This document shows positions 17,711-25,339 of a stretch of DNA of 64,000 bases, piece by piece (the stretch's first letter is position 1; each line of letters starts with the position of its first letter). A model generated the notes under the pieces. That model was not told the origin of the DNA. It did not search any database and was given only the letters and a program-made list of their open reading frames with translations. Position numbers and translations under genes: made by a program. This DNA is from Acetobacterium wieringae (GTDB lineage: Bacteria; Bacillota; Clostridia; Eubacteriales; Eubacteriaceae), in the NCBI RefSeq assembly GCF_026646375.1, contig NZ_JAIPPU010000015.1:58170-122169 (forward strand). Direction: 5' to 3'.

Positions 17711-17725
17711 GTTTCCGTCGGAAAC
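17711..17725 (-). promoter_or_regulatory. Hairpin between ribosome site and start of the sigma factor gene
   Basis: GTTTCC and GGAAAC form a perfect stem with a 3-base loop, between AGGAGG (17729-17734) and the start codons. Folding shortens the effective spacing from 21-27 to about 6-12 bases. It could equally be a protein-binding operator. Confidence 0.5.
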
Positions 17726-17833
17726 AAACCTCCTGTATTTTTACTGATCCACTATTAAATACGTCTGCAACAAGCCGACTGTTTTACAATAGCGCCTAAT
17801 TTATATGCTACCTGAAACGTGGGAATATTTTGT

Positions 17834-18325
17834 TTATCCGAGGTTAATCACCTCAACCGAATTGCTGTGAGACCTGATCAGTTCGATCAGATTCTCTGTT
17901 TTCAGCCACAACGTCATTGTGTTTTCATTTGGATGAATCCCAATTAAACGATTGCTGAAGCGTTCATCAATAAATACTTTAACTCTTTTGTCCCGGTCAT
18001 TTAAAACCCCTAAGGGTGTTACCGAACCTTTCTGTAATCCCAAAATTTCATTCAAATCCTTTTCGGAAGCAAAACTAAGCCGCCGGGAACCAATCGTCTG
18101 CTGTAGATTCTTAAGGTTAACCAGCTTTTCTTCACAAACAGAAATCAAATAAAAGTGCTTCTTCTTATCATCCCGGATAAACAAATTCTTCGCAATGCAA
18201 TCGGCATGCGGTAAATTTATTTTCTTCATTTCCTCGATTGTATATACCGCCTCATGCTCAACGGATTCATAAATAATTCCAGAATCATCCAATAATTTCA
18301 GTACATCTTGCTTATTAACAGACAT
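17834..18325 (-). CDS. YbaK/ProX-family aminoacyl-tRNA deacylase
   Basis: The 163-residue protein matches the trans-editing fold that hydrolyses mischarged tRNA(Pro). It has the expected IAKNLFIRDDKKKHFYLI segment with the conserved lysine, then RRLSFASEKDL and GSVTPLGVLND. It should act in the cytosol as a stand-alone proofreading enzyme of the PrdX/ProXp-ala type. Its ATG overlaps the stop of the DUF1810 gene by one base (TAATG), so the two are coupled, following an alkyltransferase-like gene in the same operon. Confidence 0.9.
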   Translation of the reverse strand: MSVNKQDVLKLLDDSGIIYESVEHEAVYTIEEMKKINLPHADCIAKNLFIRDDKKKHFYLISVCEEKLVNLKNLQQTIGSRRLSFASEKDLNEILGLQKGSVTPLGVLNDRDKRVKVFIDERFSNRLIGIHPNENTMTLWLKTENLIELIRSHSNSVEVINLG

Positions 18326-18750
18326 TAACGGTCACCGTCCCTATTTTCAAGACTGATGGTAAGCGCATCCATCTCACCATCAAAATATTTATCCAGCACT
18401 GCTTTAAATACCGGATTGCCACTTACAAGATAAAACAGGGTCATGGATGATTTAAGTTTCAGATCATCAGGTCGGCCAAAGACCGCATGGGCATCACTGG
18501 TATCAAGCTTTAGCAATTCACCGCAAATTTCCAGCAAACGGGATCCCAACACCGGATGCGCCAGGTATGCCGCAGCTTCCGCCCGATTTTCTATTCCATA
18601 ATACGTTGCGGTTTCACTCCGACCCAACCCTTTAAGCTGGGGAAAAATATACCACATCCAATGACTGCGCTTGTGGCCATTTTTTATTTCCTGCAATGCG
18701 TAGCCATAGTCATGTTCCTGGGCTTTTACAAAACGTTCTAATCCATCCAT
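18325..18750 (-). CDS. DUF1810-family protein
   Basis: The 141-residue protein carries the family core (RFVKAQEHDYGYALQEIKNGHKRSHWMWYIFPQLKGLGRS, with the invariant HWMWYIFPQ). The fold is helical and the function is unassigned. The ATG at 18750 follows GGAGGCAGG and is preferred over upstream in-frame starts. It is the middle gene of an operon with an alkyltransferase-like gene upstream and a tRNA-editing gene downstream. Confidence 0.92.
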   Translation of the reverse strand: MDGLERFVKAQEHDYGYALQEIKNGHKRSHWMWYIFPQLKGLGRSETATYYGIENRAEAAAYLAHPVLGSRLLEICGELLKLDTSDAHAVFGRPDDLKLKSSMTLFYLVSGNPVFKAVLDKYFDGEMDALTISLENRDGDR

Positions 18751-18772
18751 TATACCTGCCTCCATTTCTGTT

Positions 18773-19240
18773 TTATGCATTCTTAAGAGCATAAACCTTG
18801 TCCTGGTAATCCTTTACAAAATACTTTTTCCCCTTCTGTACAATGGTGTGGCCTTCCGCCTCAAGTCGACATCTTTGACCGGCTATTCCTCCCGGATATT
18901 TCTCATTCAGCTCACCATCTTTTTTCAGTGTCCGCCAGTAGGGTGTTTCGTCTTCTTCCCGCTCTTCAGAAGCCTTCGCAACGATGTTTATAAAAATCCC
19001 AGCCGTGAGTGGGCAGGTATTATCCGCACCATACACCTTAGCCAAATAGGCTCTGATATAGTCTGATGTAACAATTTTTCCCTCAGGAATTTTTTTCATG
19101 ATTTCATCATAGGCAAGGGCCGGCGCAATCAGTAATTTTGTTCCCCCATACCTTGAGATTGCTTTTGGATCCGTGAGTTCTGATATTTTTGGCAGATCTT
19201 TGCTGTCTTGTAGTTTTTGATTAAATGTTTCCGTTGCCAT
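18773..19240 (-). CDS. Alkyltransferase-like (MGMT-fold) protein lacking the acceptor cysteine
   Basis: The 155-residue protein shows the MGMT DNA-binding core: GKIVTSDYIRAYLAKVYG, then YWRTLKKDGEL and a C-terminal RCRLEAEGH. Where active methyltransferases have PCHR, this protein has TPYWR, so the alkyl-accepting cysteine is absent. This is as in ATL proteins, which bind alkylated guanine and flag it for nucleotide excision repair. The ATG at 19240 has GAGGAG nine bases upstream; the ATG at 19249 is too close. First gene of the DUF1810/YbaK operon. Confidence 0.75.
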   Translation of the reverse strand: MATETFNQKLQDSKDLPKISELTDPKAISRYGGTKLLIAPALAYDEIMKKIPEGKIVTSDYIRAYLAKVYGADNTCPLTAGIFINIVAKASEEREEDETPYWRTLKKDGELNEKYPGGIAGQRCRLEAEGHTIVQKGKKYFVKDYQDKVYALKNA

Positions 19241-19302
19241 ACCAATCATCTCCTCTGTTTTTAGTCAGTATACCACTGAACCAGTGGAATCACAATCGAT
19301 GC

Positions 19303-19332
19303 TTGAGTTTAAGCGTCGATTCGATGTATAAT
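19303..19332 (+). promoter_or_regulatory. Sigma-70-type promoter for the phospholipase D-like gene
   Basis: TTGAGT at 19303-19308 and TATAAT at 19327-19332 are 18 bases apart, 36 bases before the start codon. A small inverted repeat CCACTG-AAC-CAGTGG (19273-19287) lies just upstream. Confidence 0.6.
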
Positions 19333-19368
19333 GAAAACGATTCATCATGATAAGGAGATATGATTACA

Positions 19369-20418
19369 ATGGCTAATAGACCGTATACCAAAAAAACGAT
19401 TTTCCTGAAACTATCAACATTGTTCATAACCGGGATTCTCATGGGCGGATTGCTGCTGGGGTGCAGCACCCCAAAAACAGAGAGCAAGACCGAATCCCCT
19501 TCCACTCCAAATTACACCCTCATTACCCTGCCAGATGATGGCTATCAGAAGATTTATGATTTTATCGATTCCGCCAATAAAAGCATTGATATGACCATGT
19601 ATGCATTGATCGATTCCAATGCTGAAGCGGCTTTGATTGCAGCGGCGCAGCGGGGAGTTAATGTCCGGGTCCTGCTGAATTCCAATGCATCGGATGGTGG
19701 CACTGTGGGAATGAATCAGCCGGCCTACGATAATTTATCGGCTAACGGGGTTCACGTTGTCTATTCCTGGGACGGTGTTTTGTGGCATCAGAAAAGCATC
19801 GTAGTGGACAATCAGAAAGTGGCCATCATGAACTGCAATCTGGTCGCTCAATATTATCCGATTCTGAGGGACTACGTGGTGATCACCGACAATCCAGCCA
19901 CCGTGGCAGGGGTTTCCACTACCTTTGAGGCGGATTATACCAATAACACCGTCGCTCCTGTGGCCGGCGATGTCCCGGAAGGCTCTGAACTGGTCTGGTC
20001 CCCCGGCGCCGAGAAGCAATTTACCGAGCTGATTGATGCTGCCCGAGCTGGCACCACCCTCTATGTTGAAACCGAGCAACTTGATAGCACAGTTCTGGAG
20101 AACGCCCTCATCAATGCGGTCAAGCGGGGCGTAACGGTTAATTTTACCATGACCAATACCGGTGAGTTTACCGACGGGTTCAATACCCTAAAGGCTGGTG
20201 GCGTCAATGTCCATCTCTATCCACAAAATGCGTCCATCTACATTCAATCCAAGGCCATTTCAGTGAATAATGAAACGGTCTATATTGGCAGCACCAATTT
20301 TACCACGACCAGTACCAATGCGGATCGAAATGTGGGCATCATCACCCAAAAGAAGGACATCATCGATGGTCTGACCGCCACACTGATCCAAGATTTTGAA
20401 GAAGCCACTGCATACTAA
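19369..20418 (+). CDS. Phospholipase D-like lipoprotein
   Basis: The 349-residue protein starts with a lipoprotein signal ending in LLLGC and so should be anchored outside the membrane. Two PLD halves follow. The first has a good HxK(x4)D motif (WHQKSIVVD, near residue 140). In the second the motif is degenerate (IYIQSKAISVN: H lost, D to N) although IGSTNFTTTSTNADRNVG is kept. Typical PLD enzymes need both histidines, so activity may be reduced or changed. ATG 19369 with AAGGAG 11 bases upstream is preferred over 19360. Two decayed tails of the same family lie downstream. Confidence 0.88.
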   Translation: MANRPYTKKTIFLKLSTLFITGILMGGLLLGCSTPKTESKTESPSTPNYTLITLPDDGYQKIYDFIDSANKSIDMTMYALIDSNAEAALIAAAQRGVNVRVLLNSNASDGGTVGMNQPAYDNLSANGVHVVYSWDGVLWHQKSIVVDNQKVAIMNCNLVAQYYPILRDYVVITDNPATVAGVSTTFEADYTNNTVAPVAGDVPEGSELVWSPGAEKQFTELIDAARAGTTLYVETEQLDSTVLENALINAVKRGVTVNFTMTNTGEFTDGFNTLKAGGVNVHLYPQNASIYIQSKAISVNNETVYIGSTNFTTTSTNADRNVGIITQKKDIIDGLTATLIQDFEEATAY

Positions 20419-20423
20419 AAATT

Positions 20424-20466
20424 CACCAGAAAAGCCGGATCTTTTTAGATCCGGCCTTTCTGGTTA
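20424..20466 (+). terminator. Hairpin after the phospholipase D-like gene
   Basis: GCCGGATC and GATCCGGC, extended by CCAGAAA/TTTCTGG, form a long stem with loop TTTTTA-type, directly after the stop. The downstream T-tract is short. Confidence 0.55.
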
Positions 20467-20635
20467 AGCACTCAATAACGATTAACAAACCGCCTACTTT
20501 TTGCCAATATAGGGGTCATTGCTACTGCCATATGACCACAGTTTCTGATCAGCTTTATCCATTCTCTCTACGCTATTGCTTTATCACCCAACAATCAATC
20601 CTGATGTTTACGCATTTTATTGCGTTGCAATTCGG

Positions 20636-20773
20636 TCAGCGTTGATCATTGGTTTTTAATGACCAGATCGCCAACAATAACGCCAGCCCGAGAAAGCCGG
20701 CTAGCACGAACAAACTTAAGCGCCACTTTCTCCTGAATTTTTTTGTTAATCCCTTCGCTTCAATTAAATTCAT
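20636..20773 (-). CDS. Small single-pass membrane protein (45 residues)
   Basis: A frame from ATG 20773 to TGA 20636 has AAGGAG seven bases upstream of the start. The product has a basic, amphipathic N-terminus (MNLIEAKGLTKKFRRKWR), one membrane helix (LSLFVLAGFLGLALLLAIW) and a short polar end. The start reads a little like an ABC ATPase N-terminus, but what follows does not. It could be a small membrane regulator or a toxin-like peptide; no homologue is recognised. Confidence 0.5.
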   Translation of the reverse strand: MNLIEAKGLTKKFRRKWRLSLFVLAGFLGLALLLAIWSLKTNDQR

Positions 20774-20848
20774 GGTTTTCTCCTTATTATTAATTGTTTA
20801 TTCAATGTTGAGTATATCGGTATTTTTTCTCCCTTAATATACAGAAAT

Positions 20849-20895
20849 CGGGACATGGTTTTTCAAGTAACCTTGAATCCATGTCCCGTTCTTTA
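20849..20895 (-). terminator. Hairpin after the ChW surface protein gene
   Basis: CGGGACATGG and CCATGTCCCG (20849-20858 and 20879-20888) form a perfect 10-base stem, extended inward by TTCAAG/CTTGAA. It lies between the minus-strand ChW gene and the small gene downstream. Confidence 0.6.
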
Positions 20896-20921
20896 TTGAT
20901 CGCTCTTCATTTTAACGTCGA

Positions 20922-23042
20922 TCAGGCTGCTGTGTCATAAAAAGCAGCGCTACCAGTGTCAAAGGCCGTGCCTTTTTCCACGATTACAATTTCAATCCCT
21001 TCCAGTCGGTATCCGTATCCGGCCGTACCGGACTCTGCGCCATTTGACGCCCAGCCCAACCAGCCCAGATTCTCAACCTGAACCCGGTAATAGACATCAT
21101 ATTCATCAGCTTGTGTCCCGGTTAACTCGATTTTAATGGCTTCCAGTCTTAAACTCTGGCCTTCCGTTCCAGACACTGCTCCATCCGCAACATAATCCTG
21201 CCAACCAATATTCTGGACATGGGTGGCATATTCAATCCCCAGCCCGTCAATCCCGCTTTCAATGGTAATACCTTCCAGTCTCAAACTCTGGCCGACGGTT
21301 CCTGACAGAGCGCCGTCAGATACTGCATTTTGCCAGCCGACATTCTGGACATGGGTGGCATAATTAACATTCCCGGTCGCCTCCAAATCGCCATCATAGG
21401 CTACACCGTTAATATACAAGGTATAACCATTTGTGTCCAGACCGCTTGCATCGCCGTCAAATTCGGTGATGTATGAATCCCCTGTGAGCTTCCAGGTACT
21501 GCCCTTTTCCACGGTCACCTTCAGGGTTGCAGCAGTGGTTTTATCACTGTTAATTGAACCCGTGAACGTCGAACTATCCTGAAGGGTCAAATCCAAGGTG
21601 GAGATGGCATCCACAACGATATCCCCGGTGAGCGTCTGCTTTGATGCGGTCAAGCTGCATTTCCCACCGTTTGAACCAGCCGTTCCCCAACCCCGGCTGC
21701 CATCATTTCCGGCAACGGTTAAGAGATTACTGTTTTCCGCCAGAGTCAGATCAACATTGCTTAGTGTGATTTGGGATTCCGTATTGGTGACGTAGAACAT
21801 ATCACCACTATTGGCTGTCAGTGAGCCATCGGTCATCTCAAAGCTGCTGTTTCCAACTTCGGCATCCCCGGACATACTCTGATACAGCATCACGTTATGG
21901 ATGTTATCTGCATCGGAGCTCCCGGTGGAGCCGGTCATATTTCCGCTGACGATACAATTGTTCAATGTAACTGAGTTTAGCCCCTCCACCACAATGGCTT
22001 CGGATGTTTCAGCATTCAAGGTGGCGTCATTGACAGTGATATCCGCTGTGCTGTAGACGGCCGGAGCGCCGGTGCTGCCGCTGGTAGTGTAGGTACCGCC
22101 ATCAACAACCATGGTTCCGCCCCCACGGTCACTTCGGATCGCCGCTTTAACGGTTGAATTAACAGTCAGGTTGCTGGCATAAAGATTACCTCCGCCAGCT
22201 ACTTCGATGCCGCCGGCATTTCCACCGGTGACATTAATGGTGGTATCTTTAATATTAATGGTGGCCCCGTTATAGGCAAAAACCCCATTTGCTCCTTCGG
22301 CCGTTGCGGTCACACTGCCTCCGGTAATATTCAGGATTGCATTGTCGAGGGCCAGAATGGCAGCATTGAGGCCGTAGAAGCTGCTGGCATCACTGCTTGA
22401 AGCGGTGCCAGCAGTTTTTTCAACGCTCACCCCATTCAGATTGGCGGTGATGGCTCCTTCAGCCCGCAGGGCATTTTCATCATCGTTGGTTGAACTGTAG
22501 GTACCGCCACTTAAGGTTTCACCATCAGCCAGCAGGTATGCCCCGGCGCCGGTAGAAACCGTGGAACCGCCGCCACCCCCAGGAGCCGCCCCGGGAGCTC
22601 CCGAGCCTGACAGAATTTCAATGGCAGCAATGGTATCAGTGCCAGTGGTATAGGTGATTTTAAGCACCGCTCCCACCACAATGTCAGCCTCCGTGGCATC
22701 TGTGCTTGTAGCTAATGTTTCGGCCGCTGTAGCAGAGCTACTGGTGGTGCCTGCTTCTGGCGGCTGTCCCGGTGACGACTTCGTCATTGCAATATCATCC
22801 GTCAGAGTGAAAGTTGCGCTTTCACCGGTCAGGGTCAGCATTTCTGGCATTGTACCCGGCGTTTCTCCCGGTGTTCCCGAATTCTGATTCAGTGTCCCGA
22901 TGGCGATGGTTACTTCTTTTCCATCCACCTTCGTTACCTTGCCATAAACAACATCATCTGAAGCGGCACTGACCGGAAAGGCCGTTAATGCCAGACAGGC
23001 CGTCACGATTAAACTGGTTAATAAACACTTTGACTTCTTCAT
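20922..23042 (-). CDS. Secreted beta-helix surface protein with C-terminal ChW repeats
   Basis: The 706-residue protein has a Sec signal peptide (cleavage near FPVSA-AS), an N-terminal beta domain (VVYGKVTKVDGKEVTIAIG), and a Ser/Thr/Ala-rich linker with a Gly/Pro stretch. A long right-handed beta-helix-like region follows (repeats such as ALDNAILNITGGSV, AYNGATINIKDTTINVTGG). Three ChW repeats lie near residues 565-700 (YATHVQNVGWQ, YATHVQNIGWQ, YRVQVENLGWL). ChW modules are typical of clostridial cell-surface proteins. Likely an adhesin or polysaccharide-binding wall protein. The ATG has AAGGAG upstream. No catalytic residues recognised. Confidence 0.85.
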   Translation of the reverse strand: MKKSKCLLTSLIVTACLALTAFPVSAASDDVVYGKVTKVDGKEVTIAIGTLNQNSGTPGETPGTMPEMLTLTGESATFTLTDDIAMTKSSPGQPPEAGTTSSSATAAETLATSTDATEADIVVGAVLKITYTTGTDTIAAIEILSGSGAPGAAPGGGGGSTVSTGAGAYLLADGETLSGGTYSSTNDDENALRAEGAITANLNGVSVEKTAGTASSSDASSFYGLNAAILALDNAILNITGGSVTATAEGANGVFAYNGATINIKDTTINVTGGNAGGIEVAGGGNLYASNLTVNSTVKAAIRSDRGGGTMVVDGGTYTTSGSTGAPAVYSTADITVNDATLNAETSEAIVVEGLNSVTLNNCIVSGNMTGSTGSSDADNIHNVMLYQSMSGDAEVGNSSFEMTDGSLTANSGDMFYVTNTESQITLSNVDLTLAENSNLLTVAGNDGSRGWGTAGSNGGKCSLTASKQTLTGDIVVDAISTLDLTLQDSSTFTGSINSDKTTAATLKVTVEKGSTWKLTGDSYITEFDGDASGLDTNGYTLYINGVAYDGDLEATGNVNYATHVQNVGWQNAVSDGALSGTVGQSLRLEGITIESGIDGLGIEYATHVQNIGWQDYVADGAVSGTEGQSLRLEAIKIELTGTQADEYDVYYRVQVENLGWLGWASNGAESGTAGYGYRLEGIEIVIVEKGTAFDTGSAAFYDTAA

Positions 23043-23157
23043 TTTTATCTCCTTTATCGATGAATGAATTGTCTCTTTAGCATTTATTGTAATCAGCCAA
23101 CGTGATGATCAGGTGATTAATCTGTCAAAAATACGTGATTTTTCGTAAAGCCATTTC

Positions 23158-23290
23158 ATGTTTAATGACACCGTCTATATCAGCAGCACCAATGACGATT
23201 GGCACGTGGAGATTATCACTCAAAACAGCGATATCGTCAAGGATCTGACCACCACACTAGCGAGGATTTAAAGGTGCCACCACTTACTAA
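23158..23290 (+). pseudogene. Decayed 3' end of a phospholipase D-like gene (copy 1)
   Basis: The frame beginning at 23158 translates to NDTVYISSTNDDWHVEIITQ and then DIVKDLTTTL. This matches the intact protein's C-terminal NETVYIGSTN...VGIITQKKDIIDGLTATL. Small deletions after 23260 break the frame; the ancestral TACTAA stop is still visible near 23284. There is no upstream half. A terminator follows directly. Confidence 0.8.
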
Positions 23291-23362
23291 AAACTACGAA
23301 AAAGGCTTGATCCTTGCGCAGTGCGATGCAACGATCAGGCCCTTTTTCTTGATGACCGGGTA
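23230..23362 (+). repeat. Direct repeat, copy 1 (PLD tail plus terminator)
   Basis: This stretch is alignable by eye over its whole length with 25159-25293, including the terminator and the ACCGGGTA that follows it. The two copies bracket the RNHCP/rsgA operon. Confidence 0.75.
23304..23350 (+). terminator. Intrinsic terminator (copy 1)
   Basis: GGCTTGATC (23304-23312) pairs with GATCAGGCC (23333-23341), with an inner GCGCAGTGCG-type pairing, followed by CTTTTTCTT. Confidence 0.8.
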
Positions 23363-23589
23363 ATCGGCGCCAAGTCCCTTTGCATAAGAAAACCAACCTT
23401 CTTAGTTCAACAGATTCAGCCAAGTTCCAGAAAAAACTTGAAACTAACGGTTAAAAGCATTAGAATAAAAATGTACAAACAATGAGATAAACAGCTTTTG
23501 ATCAGCACCTTGTAAAAAATTCACTCTGACAAATACTCTGTTTATCATCCTGTTTATTTGCATTTATCGTCAGATTGAAAGGAGTTTTT

Positions 23590-23646
23590 ATGTTAAAACA
23601 AAATAAAGCAGAGAGTGTGGCAGACCGGGAGGTTTGCAAAATCTAA
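23590..23646 (+). CDS. Putative 18-residue leader peptide before the RNHCP/rsgA operon
   Basis: ATG 23590 has AAAGGAG five bases upstream and encodes MLKQNKAESVADREVCKI before TAA. The last codons form the 5' arm of a hairpin whose 3' arm contains CCTCC, complementary to the ribosome site of the next gene. The arrangement resembles a translational attenuation leader. No ligand or stalling codon cluster is obvious. Confidence 0.5.
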   Translation: MLKQNKAESVADREVCKI

Positions 23647-23664
23647 TCTCTGCAAAACCTCCCG
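23626..23664 (+). promoter_or_regulatory. Hairpin overlapping the leader peptide, upstream of the RNHCP gene
   Basis: CGGGAGGTTTGCA (23626-23638) pairs with TGCAAAACCTCCCG (23651-23664), one bulged base. The free 3' arm could instead pair with AGGAGG at 23686-23691. There is no T-tract, so it is not a terminator. Confidence 0.55.
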
Positions 23665-23698
23665 TATCGTATCCAACATACTTTCAGGAGGAAAAATA

Positions 23699-24115
23699 AT
23701 GAAATATTCAAATAGAGAAAAAAACGTTTATCAGCATCAACCCTGTCAGGAGAGCTTCTTCTGCCAAAATTGTGGCCGTGTCGTTTCATTTACCGGTGCC
23801 GGAACCAAACACCGTAATCATTGTCCCCATTGCCTATTCAGCCTTCACGTTGATGTATTACCTGGCGACCGCTCCGCCAATTGCAGTGGTTTGATGGAAC
23901 CGATTGGCGTCTGGATTCGCAAGAATCAGGAATGGGCGATTATTCATCGCTGCCGCCGTTGTGGGCAGCTTAGCTCCAATCGGATTGCCGCCGATGACAA
24001 CCCCCTTAAGCTGATGTCCATCGCCGTCGCCCCTTTGGCCAGCCCACCCTTCCCACTCGAAAAAATGACCCAGGCTCTAAACGATACCACTGGTGACAAC
24101 AATGAACAGGATTGA
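23699..24115 (+). CDS. RNHCP-domain zinc-ribbon protein
   Basis: The 138-residue protein has CxxC pairs at FFCQNCGRVV and HCPHCL, with the diagnostic RNHCP string inside KHRNHCPHC, and a third pair at HRCRRCGQ. It probably binds zinc and RNA. RNHCP genes often sit next to rsgA, as here, where rsgA begins 14 bases inside its end. A role with the small ribosomal subunit is inferred. ATG 23699 has AGGAGG seven bases upstream. Confidence 0.88.
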   Translation: MKYSNREKNVYQHQPCQESFFCQNCGRVVSFTGAGTKHRNHCPHCLFSLHVDVLPGDRSANCSGLMEPIGVWIRKNQEWAIIHRCRRCGQLSSNRIAADDNPLKLMSIAVAPLASPPFPLEKMTQALNDTTGDNNEQD

Positions 24116-25160
24116 TCTGAGCACATACGGTTTAAGCCCTTCATTGGGTTTGGAAGCCTCTCACTATCCGGAACTTTTTGTCGCCCGCATTCTTTCCCAG
24201 TCCAAGGGAATCTACCGGGTTATTTCCGAACAGGGCGAGTTTTTCGCTGAATTGTCGGGCCGGCTGCGCTACGAAACGATTGAGGCCGCCAATTTTCCGG
24301 CTGTTGGCGATTTTGTGATGCTTGATCGTCCCACCGGAGAACAGGGCAATGGCATTATTCACCATCTGCTGACCCGCAAAAGCGTCTTTATCCGCAAAGC
24401 GGCCGGTTCATCCAGTCAGGCACAGGTGATCGCGGCTAATATCGATTCCGTCTTTATCTGCATGTCCGTCAACAACGATTTTAATCTGCGTCGGCTGGAG
24501 CGCTATTTAAGTCTGGTCTGGGAAAGCGGCGCAACCCCGGTAGTCGTGCTGACCAAAATCGACTTGACTGAGGATCTGCTGGCCAAATGCCGGGCGGCAG
24601 CAGCAATCGCCATCGGCGTTGATATCCTTGGTATTTCAACCCTGCAAAATGAAGGCTTTTGGGATCTCATAGCCTATTTGTCTGCAGGTCAGACCGTGGC
24701 TCTGCTCGGCTCATCCGGAGTTGGAAAATCAACCCTGATCAATTGGCTAAGTGGCGCCCCACTCTTTGATACCCAGATGATCCGAAATGATGACCGGGGC
24801 CGTCATACCACTACACGACGAGAATTGATCCGTCTAGCCGATGGTGGCATGCTGATCGATACCCCTGGCATGCGTGAAATTGGCATGCTTGATGTTAACA
24901 CCGGCTTTGATCGAACGTTTCGTGATGTGGAAGCTCACCTCGATTCCTGCCGCTTTCGCAACTGTACGCACACAAACGAGCCCGGCTGCGGAATCGCAAC
25001 TGCCATTAAAGCAGGACAGTTATCTGCCCAACGCTGGCAGGCTTATCAGAAGCTGACTGGCGAAAACGACTATTTCCAAAACAAAGCAGCCTTCTTAAAA
25101 AAGAAGAAGGAAAAATTTTATCAGATCGCCCGGATAAACCGAAACAATAAAAAACAGTGA
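24102..25160 (+). CDS. rsgA: Ribosome small-subunit-dependent GTPase RsgA
   Basis: The 352-residue circularly permuted GTPase has an OB-fold N-terminus. The G motifs come in permuted order: G4 TKID (about 151-154), then G1 GSSGVGKST (about 203-211), G3 DTPG. It ends with a zinc knuckle (CRFRNCTHTNEPGC). It acts in late 30S subunit maturation. Translation is coupled to the RNHCP gene by overlap. A GTG nine bases upstream is an alternative start. The stop is directly abutted by a decayed phospholipase D tail. Confidence 0.95.
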   Translation: MNRIDLSTYGLSPSLGLEASHYPELFVARILSQSKGIYRVISEQGEFFAELSGRLRYETIEAANFPAVGDFVMLDRPTGEQGNGIIHHLLTRKSVFIRKAAGSSSQAQVIAANIDSVFICMSVNNDFNLRRLERYLSLVWESGATPVVVLTKIDLTEDLLAKCRAAAAIAIGVDILGISTLQNEGFWDLIAYLSAGQTVALLGSSGVGKSTLINWLSGAPLFDTQMIRNDDRGRHTTTRRELIRLADGGMLIDTPGMREIGMLDVNTGFDRTFRDVEAHLDSCRFRNCTHTNEPGCGIATAIKAGQLSAQRWQAYQKLTGENDYFQNKAAFLKKKKEKFYQIARINRNNKKQ

Positions 25161-25293
25161 TCGCATCAAGAATTAAACCACCACGCTGGCGGCGGATTTT
25201 GACGATGTCACAGCATACTAAAAATTACGATAAAGGCCTGATCCTTGCGCATTGCGACGCAACGATCAGGCCCTTTTTCTTGGAGACCGGGTA
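25159..25293 (+). repeat. Direct repeat, copy 2 (PLD tail plus terminator)
   Basis: Matches 23230-23362 throughout by eye. It begins at the last bases of the rsgA stop and contains ACCACCACGCTGGCGGCGG..., coding for TTLAADFDDVTAY then stop. The intact phospholipase D-like protein ends TATLIQDFEEATAY. Confidence 0.75.
25235..25281 (+). terminator. Intrinsic terminator (copy 2), end of the rsgA operon
   Basis: GGCCTGATC (25235-25243) pairs with GATCAGGCC (25264-25272), with an inner TTGCG/CGCAA stem, then CTTTTTCTT. Confidence 0.85.
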
Positions 25294-25339
25294 GTTCTTT
25301 AATTTAAATCATATTTCAGCGTTTCTTTCTTGCCGGAGC

